The translations under genes were made by a program, and so were the position numbers. Below the pieces are notes generated by a model. It searched no databases and was not told where the DNA came from. It worked only from the letters and a program-made list of their open reading frames with translations. Source: JAOUEA01 sp963790335 (lineage in GTDB: Bacteria > Actinomycetota > UBA4738 > HRBIN12). Taken from it: a DNA stretch of 64,000 nt. Location: contig CAWBOB010000007.1 in the NCBI GenBank assembly GCA_963790335.1, positions 544,488-608,487 on the forward strand. Direction: 5' to 3'. The first letter of the stretch is position 1. The number at the start of each line of letters is the position of its first letter. Below, in pieces: positions 1-9,587 of the stretch.

Positions 1-549
1 CACGTGCGCGTACGACCGAGCCGGCGTTCACCTGAGCGATCCTGCGACCGGCTGCCGAGGACTGCGCGATCTCACCGGCGACCTCGAACGGTTGCTGGCC
101 GCAGCGGATGTTCCCGGTTCCTATGTCTTGGTGGCGTCTTCCGGTGGTGGCTACATCGCCTCCGGATTCGCCGCGGACCGTCGCGACGAGATCGCGGGCA
201 TGGTGTTCCTCGACGTCGGTGGGCCGTTCCCGAACCCACCGGCGGATCTCGTCGACGTCCTGAGGTGCGATGCCCCGACCAACATCGAGCGGCGTGACTA
301 CCTTCGAGTCGAGCACCAGGGATGGGATGCGCGCACCGAGATCGGTGACATCCCCGTCACCGTGATCTCGGTCGACTACGGCCCCGATGCCTCACTCGAG
401 GTGGAGAGGACAACGTCGATGTCCAACAGGGGTGGCTGGTCCTCAGCCCGCAAGCGAAACAAGTCGTCGTGCACATCGGTCACGACATCGCGAACGAGGA
501 TCCACAGCTCGTGATCGACGAGATCGCGAGCGTGCTCGGCGCGAGCTGA
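1..549 (+). CDS. alpha/beta hydrolase, 5'-truncated and frameshifted
   Basis: The window edge cuts off the start. The first residues, CAYDRAG, match the conserved strand that precedes the nucleophile elbow in alpha/beta hydrolases. VLVASSGGGYIA is that elbow, with Ser in a G-x-S-x-G-like turn. LDVGG after the elbow also fits the fold. Near position 400 the frame changes. The downstream frame reads QQGWLVLSP and then VVVHIGHDIANEDPQLVIDEI, which supplies the expected catalytic His (GHD) and the final helix. Both halves belong to one protein, so the break is probably a one-base sequencing error. The substrate cannot be told; haloalkane-dehalogenase- or esterase-like members share this pattern. 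Confidence 0.75.
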
Positions 550-583
550 TGGGACACGCCGAACGTGTTCGCGCGAGCGCGAG

Positions 584-2419
<1,836 letters not shown>

Positions 2420-2425
2420 GACCGG

Positions 2426-2431
2426 AGCCTA
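2426..2431 (-). promoter_or_regulatory. -10 hexamer TAGGCT of typA
   Basis: TAGGCT reads on the minus strand and is followed by 6 nt and then the typA ATG. This places transcription start at or next to the start codon. The same geometry recurs at about ten genes here. Confidence 0.55.
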
Positions 2432-2460
2432 CCCGCGCGCCTTCAACCTCACGCCGGCAG

Positions 2461-3690
2461 TCACGACCAGAGCGTCGCGATCGGGGCGGCGACGATCCCC
2501 TCCGAGAGCGAGTACGTGCTCGGTCCGGTATGGAGCACGACTCCGGCGAGGAAGCGCTTCCCCATCTGCTCCCTCAGCCACACGAGGTGCCGTGCGGCAT
2601 CGACCCGAGGCGACGCGCTCGCCTTGACCTCGATCCCGACGATCCCCCCGCCCGCAAGCTCACCGATCACGTCGATCTCGTGTCGACCCTGCTCGGTTCG
2701 CAGATGGAACAGGCGGGGCCGCGAGGGAGAGCCTTCCACCTCTACGCGAAGGTGCATGACGACGAATGCGTCGAGGAGCCGCCCCATGAGATCTCCGTCA
2801 CGCAGCACGCCGGCAACGTCCACACGAAGCACGCCGGCGAACAGTCCCGGGTCGGCGAGGTACCGCTTCGAGCCCTTGACGATGCGCTTCAGGCGGTTCG
2901 TCGACCATGGCGGGAGGCTGTGCACCACGTGGAGCTTGCTGAGGAGCCGCTCGTACGCCTGTGCCGTCTTCCTGTTGAGGCCGGTTGCTTCCAACAGCGT
3001 CGCCTCTTCGACGACACCGCTCGACGTCACCGCGTACGCCTCCAGGTATCGCCGGAGCCGGTCCGGGTCCCGACCGGCCTCGACCAGATCCGCATCCCTG
3101 GTCACCATCTGATCGATGTATCCCTCCATCCATGCTCGCGTCGAATCGTCGGACATGGAGAGGGCAGGTTCGGGGAAGCCGCTCCGCAACGCCAGTTCCA
3201 CGTAGCCACGAAGATCGGGTGCGTCGGACGGCGATGCGATCTCCGCGCGCACCGCGAGCCTGTCCAGCAAGCCCGGCGCATCGGGATGGCCCTGTCGCTC
3301 GGCGACGGTCATACCGAGCATCGGCAGGCGAACGAGCCGTCCGGTCGCCGGCCACTGCGCCGTGGTCAGATCAGTGTGTGCCGAGCCCGTGAGGATGAAC
3401 CTTCCCGGGCGAGGATCGTCGTCGATGGCGCGCTTGACAGCCCCCAGGCAGCTCGGAACGACCTGCCACTCGTCGAGCATCACCGGTTCGGGAAGATCTC
3501 GGAGCGCGGCATCCGGATCGGCCTCGACGGCAGCGGCCTCCGCAGGGCGATCGAGACGAACGAGGGTGCCCGCGTACTTGGCTGCCGTCGTCGTCTTCCC
3601 CACCGCCCGCGGACCGACGATCATGACTCCGGGCAGCTCGCCTAGCAGGCGCCGAAGGCTCGTCTCGATCACACGCTCGCGATACCGCAC
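2461..3690 (-). CDS. ATP-binding protein, AAA + DUF4143 family
   Basis: The protein has 409 residues. Walker A is GPRAVGKTT at 26-34 and Walker B is VMLDEWQ at 70-76, followed by the ILTGSAH sensor. The C-terminal half, including LARYLE-type helices and the REQGRHEIDVIGE segment, is the DUF4143 nuclease-like fold. These ATPases are common, patchily distributed and of unknown function; some are suspected toxin/antitoxin or mobile-element proteins. The start is GTG. It is preceded by three direct repeats with an exact 23-bp period (see 3692-3760), which suggests self-regulation or regulation by a dedicated factor. No adjacent toxin or transposase is visible. Confidence 0.9.
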   Translation of the reverse strand: MRYRERVIETSLRRLLGELPGVMIVGPRAVGKTTTAAKYAGTLVRLDRPAEAAAVEADPDAALRDLPEPVMLDEWQVVPSCLGAVKRAIDDDPRPGRFILTGSAHTDLTTAQWPATGRLVRLPMLGMTVAERQGHPDAPGLLDRLAVRAEIASPSDAPDLRGYVELALRSGFPEPALSMSDDSTRAWMEGYIDQMVTRDADLVEAGRDPDRLRRYLEAYAVTSSGVVEEATLLEATGLNRKTAQAYERLLSKLHVVHSLPPWSTNRLKRIVKGSKRYLADPGLFAGVLRVDVAGVLRDGDLMGRLLDAFVVMHLRVEVEGSPSRPRLFHLRTEQGRHEIDVIGELAGGGIVGIEVKASASPRVDAARHLVWLREQMGKRFLAGVVLHTGPSTYSLSEGIVAAPIATLWS

Positions 3691-3691
3691 A

Positions 3692-3760
3692 CCTAACGGT
3701 ACTACTCTCCCGCAGGTTGTGATACCTATTTCCCGCAGTGGGTATTACCACTTTCCCGCA
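3692..3760 (-). promoter_or_regulatory. three 23-bp-period direct repeats upstream of the DUF4143 gene
   Basis: Read toward the gene, TGCGGGA occurs at 3760-3754, 3737-3731 and 3714-3708, exactly 23 bp apart. The first two copies share TGCGGGAAA followed by a GGTA core within the unit (GTGGTAATACC and TAGGTATCAC). The third (TGCGGGAGAGTAGTAC) is weaker, and its unit ends two bases before the GTG start codon. A spacing of about two helical turns puts the copies on one DNA face, as for a cooperatively bound operator. Confidence 0.6.
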
Positions 3761-3908
3761 TCAGGGATCTCGGGATGCGTTGCGGATGTCGCCTCGCGTG
3801 GGCGCGACGGGGGGGGTGTGGCCCGTGAGTGTCCGACTCTGTGAGAGTACGGCGACCGCCATAGACTGCCCCGAAAGGTCGAAGCCGAACCGGGAGGAAG
3901 GTCACCAC

Positions 3909-4412
3909 ATGGACGATATCCGAGGGGCGATCGAGGGTGCGGTGCAGTACCTGACGGAGCATCCTGAAGAAGCCCGGTACACCGACTCCCCCGCCACCGC
4001 CGTGCTGGGCGATGGTCTGCGGGTCGAGGTGCACGGACCGGGCGCCGAGCGGCTCGTGACCGACATGCCGTCGGGCATCGGAGGCCGCGATGAGGAACCG
4101 TCACCTGGTTGGTACTTCAGAGCGGCGACCGCCTCGTGCGTCGCGACGACGGTCGCGATGCAGGCGGCGCGCGAAGGTATCTCACTCACCAGCCTCGAGG
4201 TCGTGGTCGATAGCGAGTCGGACGACCGGGGCATCCTGGGCATGGACGAGGCGGTGCCAGCAGGGCCCCTCAGCACGCGGATCCGGGTCAGCGCACGAAC
4301 CGAGAGGCGTGAAGATCACGTGCGGGACGTGGTCGAACGAGGAGCCGCCCGGTGTCCCGTCTGCGATGCGACAAAGCGCGCCGTCGAGGTCTCGCTGGAG
4401 ATCGAGGTCTGA
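3909..4412 (+). CDS. OsmC-like peroxiredoxin family protein
   Basis: The protein has 167 residues. The OsmC/Ohr signature is clear: GWYFRAATASCVATT with the peroxidatic Cys at 77, then LEVVVDSESDDRG, and a second Cys region near the end (Cys149, Cys152 in ARCPVC). OsmC proteins reduce organic hydroperoxides with the first Cys as nucleophile and the second as resolving residue. The ATG at 3909 has a good ribosome site (AGGAAGG, 7-8 nt upstream), which is why longer upstream readings were not used. It converges with the gene that ends at 4413, with no gap. Confidence 0.88.
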   Translation: MDDIRGAIEGAVQYLTEHPEEARYTDSPATAVLGDGLRVEVHGPGAERLVTDMPSGIGGRDEEPSPGWYFRAATASCVATTVAMQAAREGISLTSLEVVVDSESDDRGILGMDEAVPAGPLSTRIRVSARTERREDHVRDVVERGAARCPVCDATKRAVEVSLEIEV

Positions 4413-4757
4413 CTAGCCCGCGCCCGACTTGAACCTCGCCCACTCGTCCTGGTAGAGCTGGTCATCGGCGGGCGCGAGCAGCAGCACGGGCTGGAATCCC
4501 ATCCTCGGTTGGTCGCCGGTGTGGCTGGGCTCTTCCTCGCTGCCGGTTGTTCGGGGCATGGCTTCAAGCGTCCACCGGCGGTGGGCGAGCTCGCAGCTGA
4601 CCTCATCACGGGGAGTGATCCGGCCATCGACACAAAGAGCTGGCGCCGAACCGACTCGAACGTGGCGAGCCTCCTCGTCTGGCGTACGGACCGGGTGCCA
4701 GAGCTTGAACCGCGGTCGGTTCTCGAGGTCCCGGCCCAGCGTCATGCGACTCCTCAT
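4413..4757 (-). CDS. hypothetical protein ending in a copied PotD tail
   Basis: The 114-residue frame starts with ATG overlapping the lysE-like stop codon (TGATG), so it is probably coupled to that gene. Residues 1 to about 87 match nothing I recognise. The last 25 or so residues, APADDQLYQDEWARF plus flanks, almost repeat the C-terminus of the PotD-like protein that ends at 5432. At DNA level this is a 67-bp direct repeat with three mismatches. The open frame may be a small real gene fused to a potD relic, or a pseudogene scar. I cannot tell which from sequence alone. Confidence 0.4.
   Translation of the reverse strand: MRSRMTLGRDLENRPRFKLWHPVRTPDEEARHVRVGSAPALCVDGRITPRDEVSCELAHRRWTLEAMPRTTGSEEEPSHTGDQPRMGFQPVLLLAPADDQLYQDEWARFKSGAG
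4428..4494. repeat. 67-bp direct repeat, copy 1 (copy of potD 3' end)
   Basis: It matches 5447-5513 at 64 of 67 positions, including a 39-base identical run at its left end. The two copies lie 1,019 bp apart in the same orientation and bracket the LysE-family gene. Confidence 0.9.
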
Positions 4758-5359
4758 CAGAAGTCACCTGCAAGGATCGGATAGATCGACACCACGAGCA
4801 GAGCAGCCATCGCGACGTTGAAGACTCGCAGTCGCCAGGGACTCGCCAGGAATCGTCGCATCGCCATTCCGAAGGCGGCCCACACACTGACGCTCGGGAT
4901 CACGACGAGTCCGAACACGACGGCCACCACGAGCACGTTTCGCATGTAGCCATCGCGAGGCGCATAGGCCGTGACCGCGCCGAATACCATCACCCACGCT
5001 TTCGGGTTCACCCACTGGAACGCGGCGGCCCCGACGAAACCGAGCGGGCGCTGGCTCGAGCCGTCAGTGACAGGACCACCCGAGCGAGCGATGCGCCAGG
5101 CCAGGTAGAGGAGGAAGGCCGCACCGACATACCGCAATACATCGGCCAACGCGGGGAGGGCGCGGAACAGCCCGCCGAGGCCGAGGCCTACCGCGGACAC
5201 CATGACCACCATGCCGAGGGCGATGCCCAGGATGTGCGGGATGGTACGCACGAACCCGAAGTTGACGCCAGAGGCAAGAACCATGACGTTGTTCGGCCCC
5301 GGGGTGATCGCGGAGACGAACGCGAAGGTCGTGAATGCGAGCAGGAGCTCAGTCGTCAT
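4757..5359 (-). CDS. LysE/RhtB family amino-acid exporter
   Basis: The protein has 200 residues with about six hydrophobic segments. The family signature TPGPNN lies at 19-24, after the first helix, and the middle has WRIARSG followed by WVNPKAW, which is typical of LysE/RhtB/RhtC transporters. They export amino acids such as lysine, homoserine, threonine or leucine across the inner membrane; the substrate cannot be read here. The internal ATG at 5359 was chosen because family proteins begin only 5-20 residues before TPGPN. The upstream 22 codons are Arg/Ser-rich and unlike a membrane start. It sits between two copies of a 67-bp repeat, which suggests it arrived by, or was captured in, a rearrangement. 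Confidence 0.9.
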   Translation of the reverse strand: MTTELLLAFTTFAFVSAITPGPNNVMVLASGVNFGFVRTIPHILGIALGMVVMVSAVGLGLGGLFRALPALADVLRYVGAAFLLYLAWRIARSGGPVTDGSSQRPLGFVGAAAFQWVNPKAWVMVFGAVTAYAPRDGYMRNVLVVAVVFGLVVIPSVSVWAAFGMAMRRFLASPWRLRVFNVAMAALLVVSIYPILAGDF

Positions 5360-5431
5360 CGGCAGTCGACTCGAACGAGCGGAAGATGCGTAGCGAACCC
5401 CGAGCCAAAGCTCGGGTGGTCCCACCCTCCG

Positions 5432-6700
5432 TCAGCTCACGCCGGCCTTGAACCTCGCCCACTCGTCCTGGTAGAGCTGGTCATCTGCGGGCGCGAGCGG
5501 TAGCACGGGCTGGCCCTGCGCGAAGTCCTCCTCGGCCACCAGCGTGTTCTCCAGGTTCGGCGGGATGTAGCCGGCGTCGAGGAACTCCTGCACGGTCCAC
5601 GCCCGACGAGGGGCGGCTGGAACCCCTCGTAGCCGAAGTTCGTCAGGCGCGACCTCCTTGTCCAACAGGAAGTTGATGAACAGGTGCGCGAGTACCGGGC
5701 TCTCGGCCGCGCTGTTGATCACGATCGTGTCGTTGGCGACCTCCCAGCCGCCCTCGGGCGGGTAGTAGTAGCCGAGCACATCGACCTCGGTGCCCTTCGG
5801 CAGGTACCACTGCGCGTAGTTCATGTTCCCCGACCACGAGTAGCGCACGTGGCTCGTGCCCTCGGCGAGCTTCTGGTAGTCGCCGGGGCCGATCTCGACG
5901 TTCACGAGGTCGATCATCTCGAGCAGTGAGTCGACGGCTGCCGCGAGCTCGGCCTGGTCGGTGGAGTTGAAATCGGTCCCCCGTTGCGGAGCAGCGCCAT
6001 GCCGATCGTCTCGCGGTATTCGTCGAGCACACCGACCTTGCCCGCGTACTTCGTGTCCCAGAAGATGTCGAACGGCATGTCGTAGGTCGACGGGTCGTCG
6101 ACGAAGTCGCGGCGGTACCCGATGCCGGTCTTCCACGTGAGGTAGGGCATCGTGTACTGCGGCCCTGCGTCGTACCAGGGGTCCTGGAAGTTCGGCCAGA
6201 TGTTCTGCAGGTTCGTCATGTACGTGTGGTTCCAGGGCTGCACGCGCTTGGCGGCGACGAGCTTGCCGACGTTCTCGATCGTCGGGAAGAACAGGTCCCA
6301 CTGCGATCGTGTCGTTCTGGACCTTGTTCATGGCCTCGGCCATGCCGGCGAACTGCGTGAACTCGATCTCGACGCCGAACTCCGCCTCGAACTGCTTGAT
6401 GACCTTCTTGTAGATGTAGTCGTTCCAGTTGTAGACGCGGAGCGGACCAGCTTCCTGCGTGAGGCCATCGTCGATCGCGGGGATCTCCTCGTAGAGGGGC
6501 AGGGTCACCGGGCTCTCGGGTGAGCCGAGCGGGATGCCGCCCTCGGCGGTCGTCGGGTCGGGTCCCGATCCGGCGTCGGTCGAGCTGTCGCGGCACGCCG
6601 CCAGCACGGCGCTCATCGAGGGAAGCGCGATGCCGGCGGCAGCCGCACGCTTGAGGAACTCACGCCGGGTACGGGCCGGTCGCTCGTTCGGATGCGCCAC
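5432..6700 (-). CDS. potD: spermidine/putrescine-type ABC substrate-binding lipoprotein, frameshifted
   Basis: The protein binds polyamines or a related solute outside the membrane and delivers it to the PotB/PotC-like permease encoded divergently. It starts at GTG 6700, with AAGGGGG 7 nt upstream. The N-terminus carries a twin-arginine motif (TRREFLKR), then a hydrophobic stretch and the lipobox LAAC, so it is a Tat-exported lipoprotein. RVYNWNDYIYKKVIKQFE is the classic PotD beginning. The frame breaks near 6298, 5980, 5655 and 5600. Reading through them recovers WDLFFPTIENVGKLVAAKR, TYMTNLQNIWPNF and NFGYEGFQPPL, all family-conserved. At least one break (5978-5982) is in a C run. The original would be about 420 residues. 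Four breaks in one gene could be errors or true decay, although the recovered sequence is well conserved. Confidence 0.85.
   Translation of the reverse strand: MAHPNERPARTRREFLKRAAAAGIALPSMSAVLAACRDSSTDAGSGPDPTTAEGGIPLGSPESPVTLPLYEEIPAIDDGLTQEAGPLRVYNWNDYIYKKVIKQFEAEFGVEIEFTQFAGMAEAMNKVQNDTIAVGPVLPDDRERRQARRRQARAALEPHVHDEPAEHLAELPGPLVRRRAAVHDALPHVEDRHRVPPRLRRRPVDLRHAVRHLLGHEVRGQGRCARRIPRDDRHGAAPQRGTDFNSTDQAELAAAVDSLLEMIDLVNVEIGPGDYQKLAEGTSHVRYSWSGNMNYAQWYLPKGTEVDVLGYYYPPEGGWEVANDTIVINSAAESPVLAHLFINFLLDKEVAPDELRLRGVPAAPRRAWTVQEFLDAGYIPPNLENTLVAEEDFAQGQPVLPLAPADDQLYQDEWARFKAGVS
5447..5513. repeat. 67-bp direct repeat, copy 2 (native potD 3' end)
   Basis: This copy lies inside the potD reading frame near its 3' end and is the likely source of the copy at 4428-4494. 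Confidence 0.9.
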
Positions 6701-6838
6701 TGAAGAACCCCCTTGGTGTGCACGGACAGTCATGCGGGGTCTACCGGCGCAGCGCAAGGCTGTCAAGGCAAGGGCGGAACACGAACCTTGACCGGTGGTC
6801 GTCGGGCGGTGGCTCTGCACGCGCGGGTTCGCAAGTGC

Positions 6839-6844
6839 TAGCGT
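6839..6844 (+). promoter_or_regulatory. -10 hexamer TAGCGT of potB
   Basis: TAGCGT ends 7 nt before the ATG at 6852. It supports this start over the upstream in-frame candidates and predicts a leaderless message. Confidence 0.5.
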
Positions 6845-6851
6845 CCGCGCG

Positions 6852-7805
6852 ATGGCTCGGTGGCGCAGATCGACGCCGGAGAACTCGCTCACCATGCTGT
6901 ATCCGCGCGGGTTCTGGAAGTGGGCCGCGACACCCGGGGTGCTCTGGCTGGTCCTGCTGTTCGTGGTGCCGTTCTACGCCATCGTCTCGATGGCCGGCGG
7001 CACGCTGAACCCGCAGACGGGCCTCGCGGTGCCACAGTGGAACCCTTCCTACTGGGATCGCGCGTCGTTCGGCTACGTCTTCGAGCAGCTGCTGTCGCCC
7101 GAGGGCGTCTACCGCGTCGTGTTCCTGCGAACGCTGCGCTACGTCTTCACCGCGGTCGTGCTCTGTGTGGTGATCGGCTACCCGGTCGCCTACCACGTGT
7201 CGCGCCTGCGTGGGCGCACGAGGGGCATCGTGCTCGGGCTGCTGGTGCTGCCGTTCTGGATCAGCTACCTGATGCGCATGCTCGCGTGGGTGGGGCTGCT
7301 CAACGAGGAGGGTCTCGTCAACCGTGTGCTCACCGGCATCGGCGTGCTGCAGGACCCCTATCCCTGGCTCGAAGGCAAGGCCGTCACGGTGATCCTCGGC
7401 CTCGCCTACGGATACGTGCCCTTCCTGATCCTGCCGCTGTTCGCCGCGCTCGACCGGCTGCAGACCAGCTACCTCGAGGCCGCCTGGGATCTCGGCGCGA
7501 GCTCGTTCAGCACCTTCCGGCGGGTCACCCTTCCGCTGTCGAAGAACGGCATCCTCGCCGGGGTCGCGATCATCATGCTGCCGATGTTCGGCGACTTCTA
7601 CACCGCTTACCTGCTCTCGAACGGCCGATCGAGCACGGCGATGATCGGCAACTCGATCCAGTCGCTGCTGCTGGAGACGACCTTCGGATACGCGCAGGCC
7701 CGCGGCGCGGCTCTCGTCACCGTGCTCGCGCTGTTCGTCTCGGTGCTCACGCTCTACTACATCGTCTCGACGGCTCGATCGACGCGAGAGGCGGCTCGGG
7801 CGTGA
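6852..7805 (+). CDS. potB: polyamine-type ABC transporter permease, PotB-like
   Basis: The protein has 317 residues with six predicted membrane helices. The cytoplasmic EAA loop that docks the ATPase reads EAAWDLGASSFSTFRRVTLP, followed by the family-typical helix LAGVAIIMLPMFGDFYTAYLL. Together with PotC it forms the membrane channel for the PotD-like binding protein. No ATPase subunit (PotA) is encoded nearby, so the pair must use one encoded elsewhere. The start was set by the -10 hexamer at 6839-6844. The gene is followed after 13 nt by potC. Confidence 0.93.
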   Translation: MARWRRSTPENSLTMLYPRGFWKWAATPGVLWLVLLFVVPFYAIVSMAGGTLNPQTGLAVPQWNPSYWDRASFGYVFEQLLSPEGVYRVVFLRTLRYVFTAVVLCVVIGYPVAYHVSRLRGRTRGIVLGLLVLPFWISYLMRMLAWVGLLNEEGLVNRVLTGIGVLQDPYPWLEGKAVTVILGLAYGYVPFLILPLFAALDRLQTSYLEAAWDLGASSFSTFRRVTLPLSKNGILAGVAIIMLPMFGDFYTAYLLSNGRSSTAMIGNSIQSLLLETTFGYAQARGAALVTVLALFVSVLTLYYIVSTARSTREAARA

Positions 7806-7818
7806 CGGTGATGCTTCG

Positions 7819-8697
7819 GTGAGCGTCGTCGGCAACCTGCTCGCGAACCCGTGGCGCAAGCATCGGTTCCTCGCCCTCTATACGTGGGTCTACCTCGCGT
7901 GGGCGATCGTTCCCGTCGTGATCGCGATCGGATTCTCGTTCAATGCAGGGCGATCCCGGAGCGTCTGGCAGGGCTTCTCCCTGGAATGGTGGATCCACAA
8001 CCCCGACCTCTCGGTGCTGCACGACCCGACGCTCACCTCGGCGATCCGCCAGAGCCTCGTGCTCGCGGTCGCGACCATGGGCATCGCCACCCCGATCGGT
8101 GTCGCGCTCGCGCTCGGGCTCGCGCGATGGCGGGGACGGGGATCGGGCTCGGCTAACTTCCTCATGCTGCTGCCGCTCGTCACGCCCGAGATCGTGCTCG
8201 CGACCGGCATCTTCTTCACCCTCGTCTACCTGTATCCGTTCCCTGACCCGGGCACCGTGGGACAGATCTTCGGTCACGTGACGTGGTCGATCCCCTACGT
8301 CGTCGTGGTGCTTCGCGGGCGCATCTTCAGCGTCGGCGCCGATCTCGAGGAAGCGGCCATGGACCTCGGGGCGACGCCGATCGACGCCCTGCGCCGCGTG
8401 CTGCTGCCCGCGCTCACGCCCGCGGTCTTCGCGGCCTTCACGATCGTGTTCGCGCTGTCGATCGACGACTTCGTCACGAGCCAGTTCCTCTCGACCGACC
8501 TCAAGACACAGACCGTGCCGATGCTGATCTACAGCTCGGGACGCACGGCCCCGAACCCCGCGCTGAACGCGACCGCCACGCTCATGCTCGTGATCTCACT
8601 CGCCGCGATCGGCGTCGGCCTCGGCGGCATGCGCGTGCTCTCGAAGCGCCAGGGCGTGCAGGCCGAGAGCTCCGACGTGGCGAACATCCGCCTGTAG
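7819..8697 (+). CDS. potC: polyamine-type ABC transporter permease, PotC-like
   Basis: The protein has 292 residues, starts at GTG and has six hydrophobic segments. The EAA loop is EEAAMDLGATPIDALRRVLLPALTPAV, and the downstream helix IVFALSIDDFVTSQF is the usual PotC sequence. It partners PotB in the importer. Its stop codon TAG forms part of the -10 hexamer TAGGTT of the next gene, so the transport operon and the PPK2 gene are packed without intervening DNA. Confidence 0.94.
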   Translation: MSVVGNLLANPWRKHRFLALYTWVYLAWAIVPVVIAIGFSFNAGRSRSVWQGFSLEWWIHNPDLSVLHDPTLTSAIRQSLVLAVATMGIATPIGVALALGLARWRGRGSGSANFLMLLPLVTPEIVLATGIFFTLVYLYPFPDPGTVGQIFGHVTWSIPYVVVVLRGRIFSVGADLEEAAMDLGATPIDALRRVLLPALTPAVFAAFTIVFALSIDDFVTSQFLSTDLKTQTVPMLIYSSGRTAPNPALNATATLMLVISLAAIGVGLGGMRVLSKRQGVQAESSDVANIRL

Positions 8698-8700
8698 GTT
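8695..8700 (+). promoter_or_regulatory. -10 hexamer TAGGTT of the PPK2 gene
   Basis: TAGGTT overlaps the potC stop codon and lies 6 nt before the GTG of the PPK2 gene. Confidence 0.5.
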
Positions 8701-8706
8701 GGCCCG

Positions 8707-9537
8707 GTGTGTGCGTCGAACATCGCGGACGTGCTGCGGGTCGATCCGTCGGGCTCGGGCCTGGCCGGCATCGAGCCCCGCTCGACTCCTGGCGTCGCGA
8801 ACCGGGAGGCCGCCGAGGTCGCGATGCCCGAGCTCGCGGACCGTCTCGACGAGCTGCAGGAGCGCCTGTGGGTCGAAGCAGAGCGGTCGCTGCTCGTCGT
8901 GCTGCAAGGCATGGATACGAGCGGCAAGGGGGGCACGATCCGCCACGTCTTCTCGGCGATGCACCCCGCCGGCGTCGAGGTGGCCTCGTTCAAGCGACCG
9001 ACCGACGAGGAGCTCGCGCACCACTTCCTCTGGCGCATCGAGCGGCGCCTGCCCGTGCCCGGCGAGGTGGTGGTGTTCGACCGTTCGCACTACGAGGACG
9101 TGCTCATCGCGCGCGTGCGCTCGCTCGTGCCCGAGCAGATCTGGCGGGCGCGGTACGCCGAGATCGTTGAGTTCGAACGCCGCGTGGCGGCTGCCGGCAC
9201 GACGATCGTGAAGTGCATGCTGCACATCTCCTACGACGAGCAGCGCGAGCGACTGCTCGCCCGTCTCGACGACCCGTCGAAGCGCTGGAAGTTCAACGAG
9301 GGCGACCTCGAGGAGCGCGCCCGCTGGAGTGACTACATGGCCGCGTACGCCGACGCGATCCGGGAATGCTCGACCGACGACGCTCCCTGGTACGTGATCC
9401 CCGCCGACCGCAAGTGGTACCGGAACTGGGCGATCTCGTCGCTGCTGGTGGCGACGCTCGAACGCATGGATCCGCGACTGCCGGTGCCCGATCTCGATAT
9501 GGACGCGCTCAAGGCGCGCCTCGAACCGCCCGGCTGA
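8707..9537 (+). CDS. ppk2: polyphosphate kinase 2 family protein
   Basis: The protein has 276 residues with one PPK2 domain. Walker A is GMDTSGKGG at 68-76, Walker B is VVFDRSHYED near 122-131, and the lid module KRWKFNEGDLEERARW follows at about 195-212. PPK2 enzymes transfer phosphate between polyphosphate and nucleotides, usually making NDP or NTP from polyphosphate. A single domain of this length fits class I or class III members. The GTG start is set by the -10 hexamer just upstream. A Ppx/GppA-like polyphosphatase domain is encoded at 27952-29364, so the organism handles polyphosphate in both directions. Confidence 0.93.
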   Translation: MCASNIADVLRVDPSGSGLAGIEPRSTPGVANREAAEVAMPELADRLDELQERLWVEAERSLLVVLQGMDTSGKGGTIRHVFSAMHPAGVEVASFKRPTDEELAHHFLWRIERRLPVPGEVVVFDRSHYEDVLIARVRSLVPEQIWRARYAEIVEFERRVAAAGTTIVKCMLHISYDEQRERLLARLDDPSKRWKFNEGDLEERARWSDYMAAYADAIRECSTDDAPWYVIPADRKWYRNWAISSLLVATLERMDPRLPVPDLDMDALKARLEPPG

Positions 9538-9575
9538 TGCTCGTCGGCGCTCCGCCCGTTCCGCATCTGCACCCG

Positions 9576-9581
9576 TAGCAT
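9576..9581 (+). promoter_or_regulatory. -10 hexamer TAGCAT of the redoxin gene
   Basis: TAGCAT lies 6 nt before the ATG at 9588 and supports that codon as the start of the redoxin lipoprotein. Confidence 0.5.
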
Positions 9582-9587
9582 GGGGTG

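Noticed and set aside
6152..6523. A plus-strand frame inside potD
   Set aside because: It is a shadow; the minus-strand frames join into PotD-conserved sequence.
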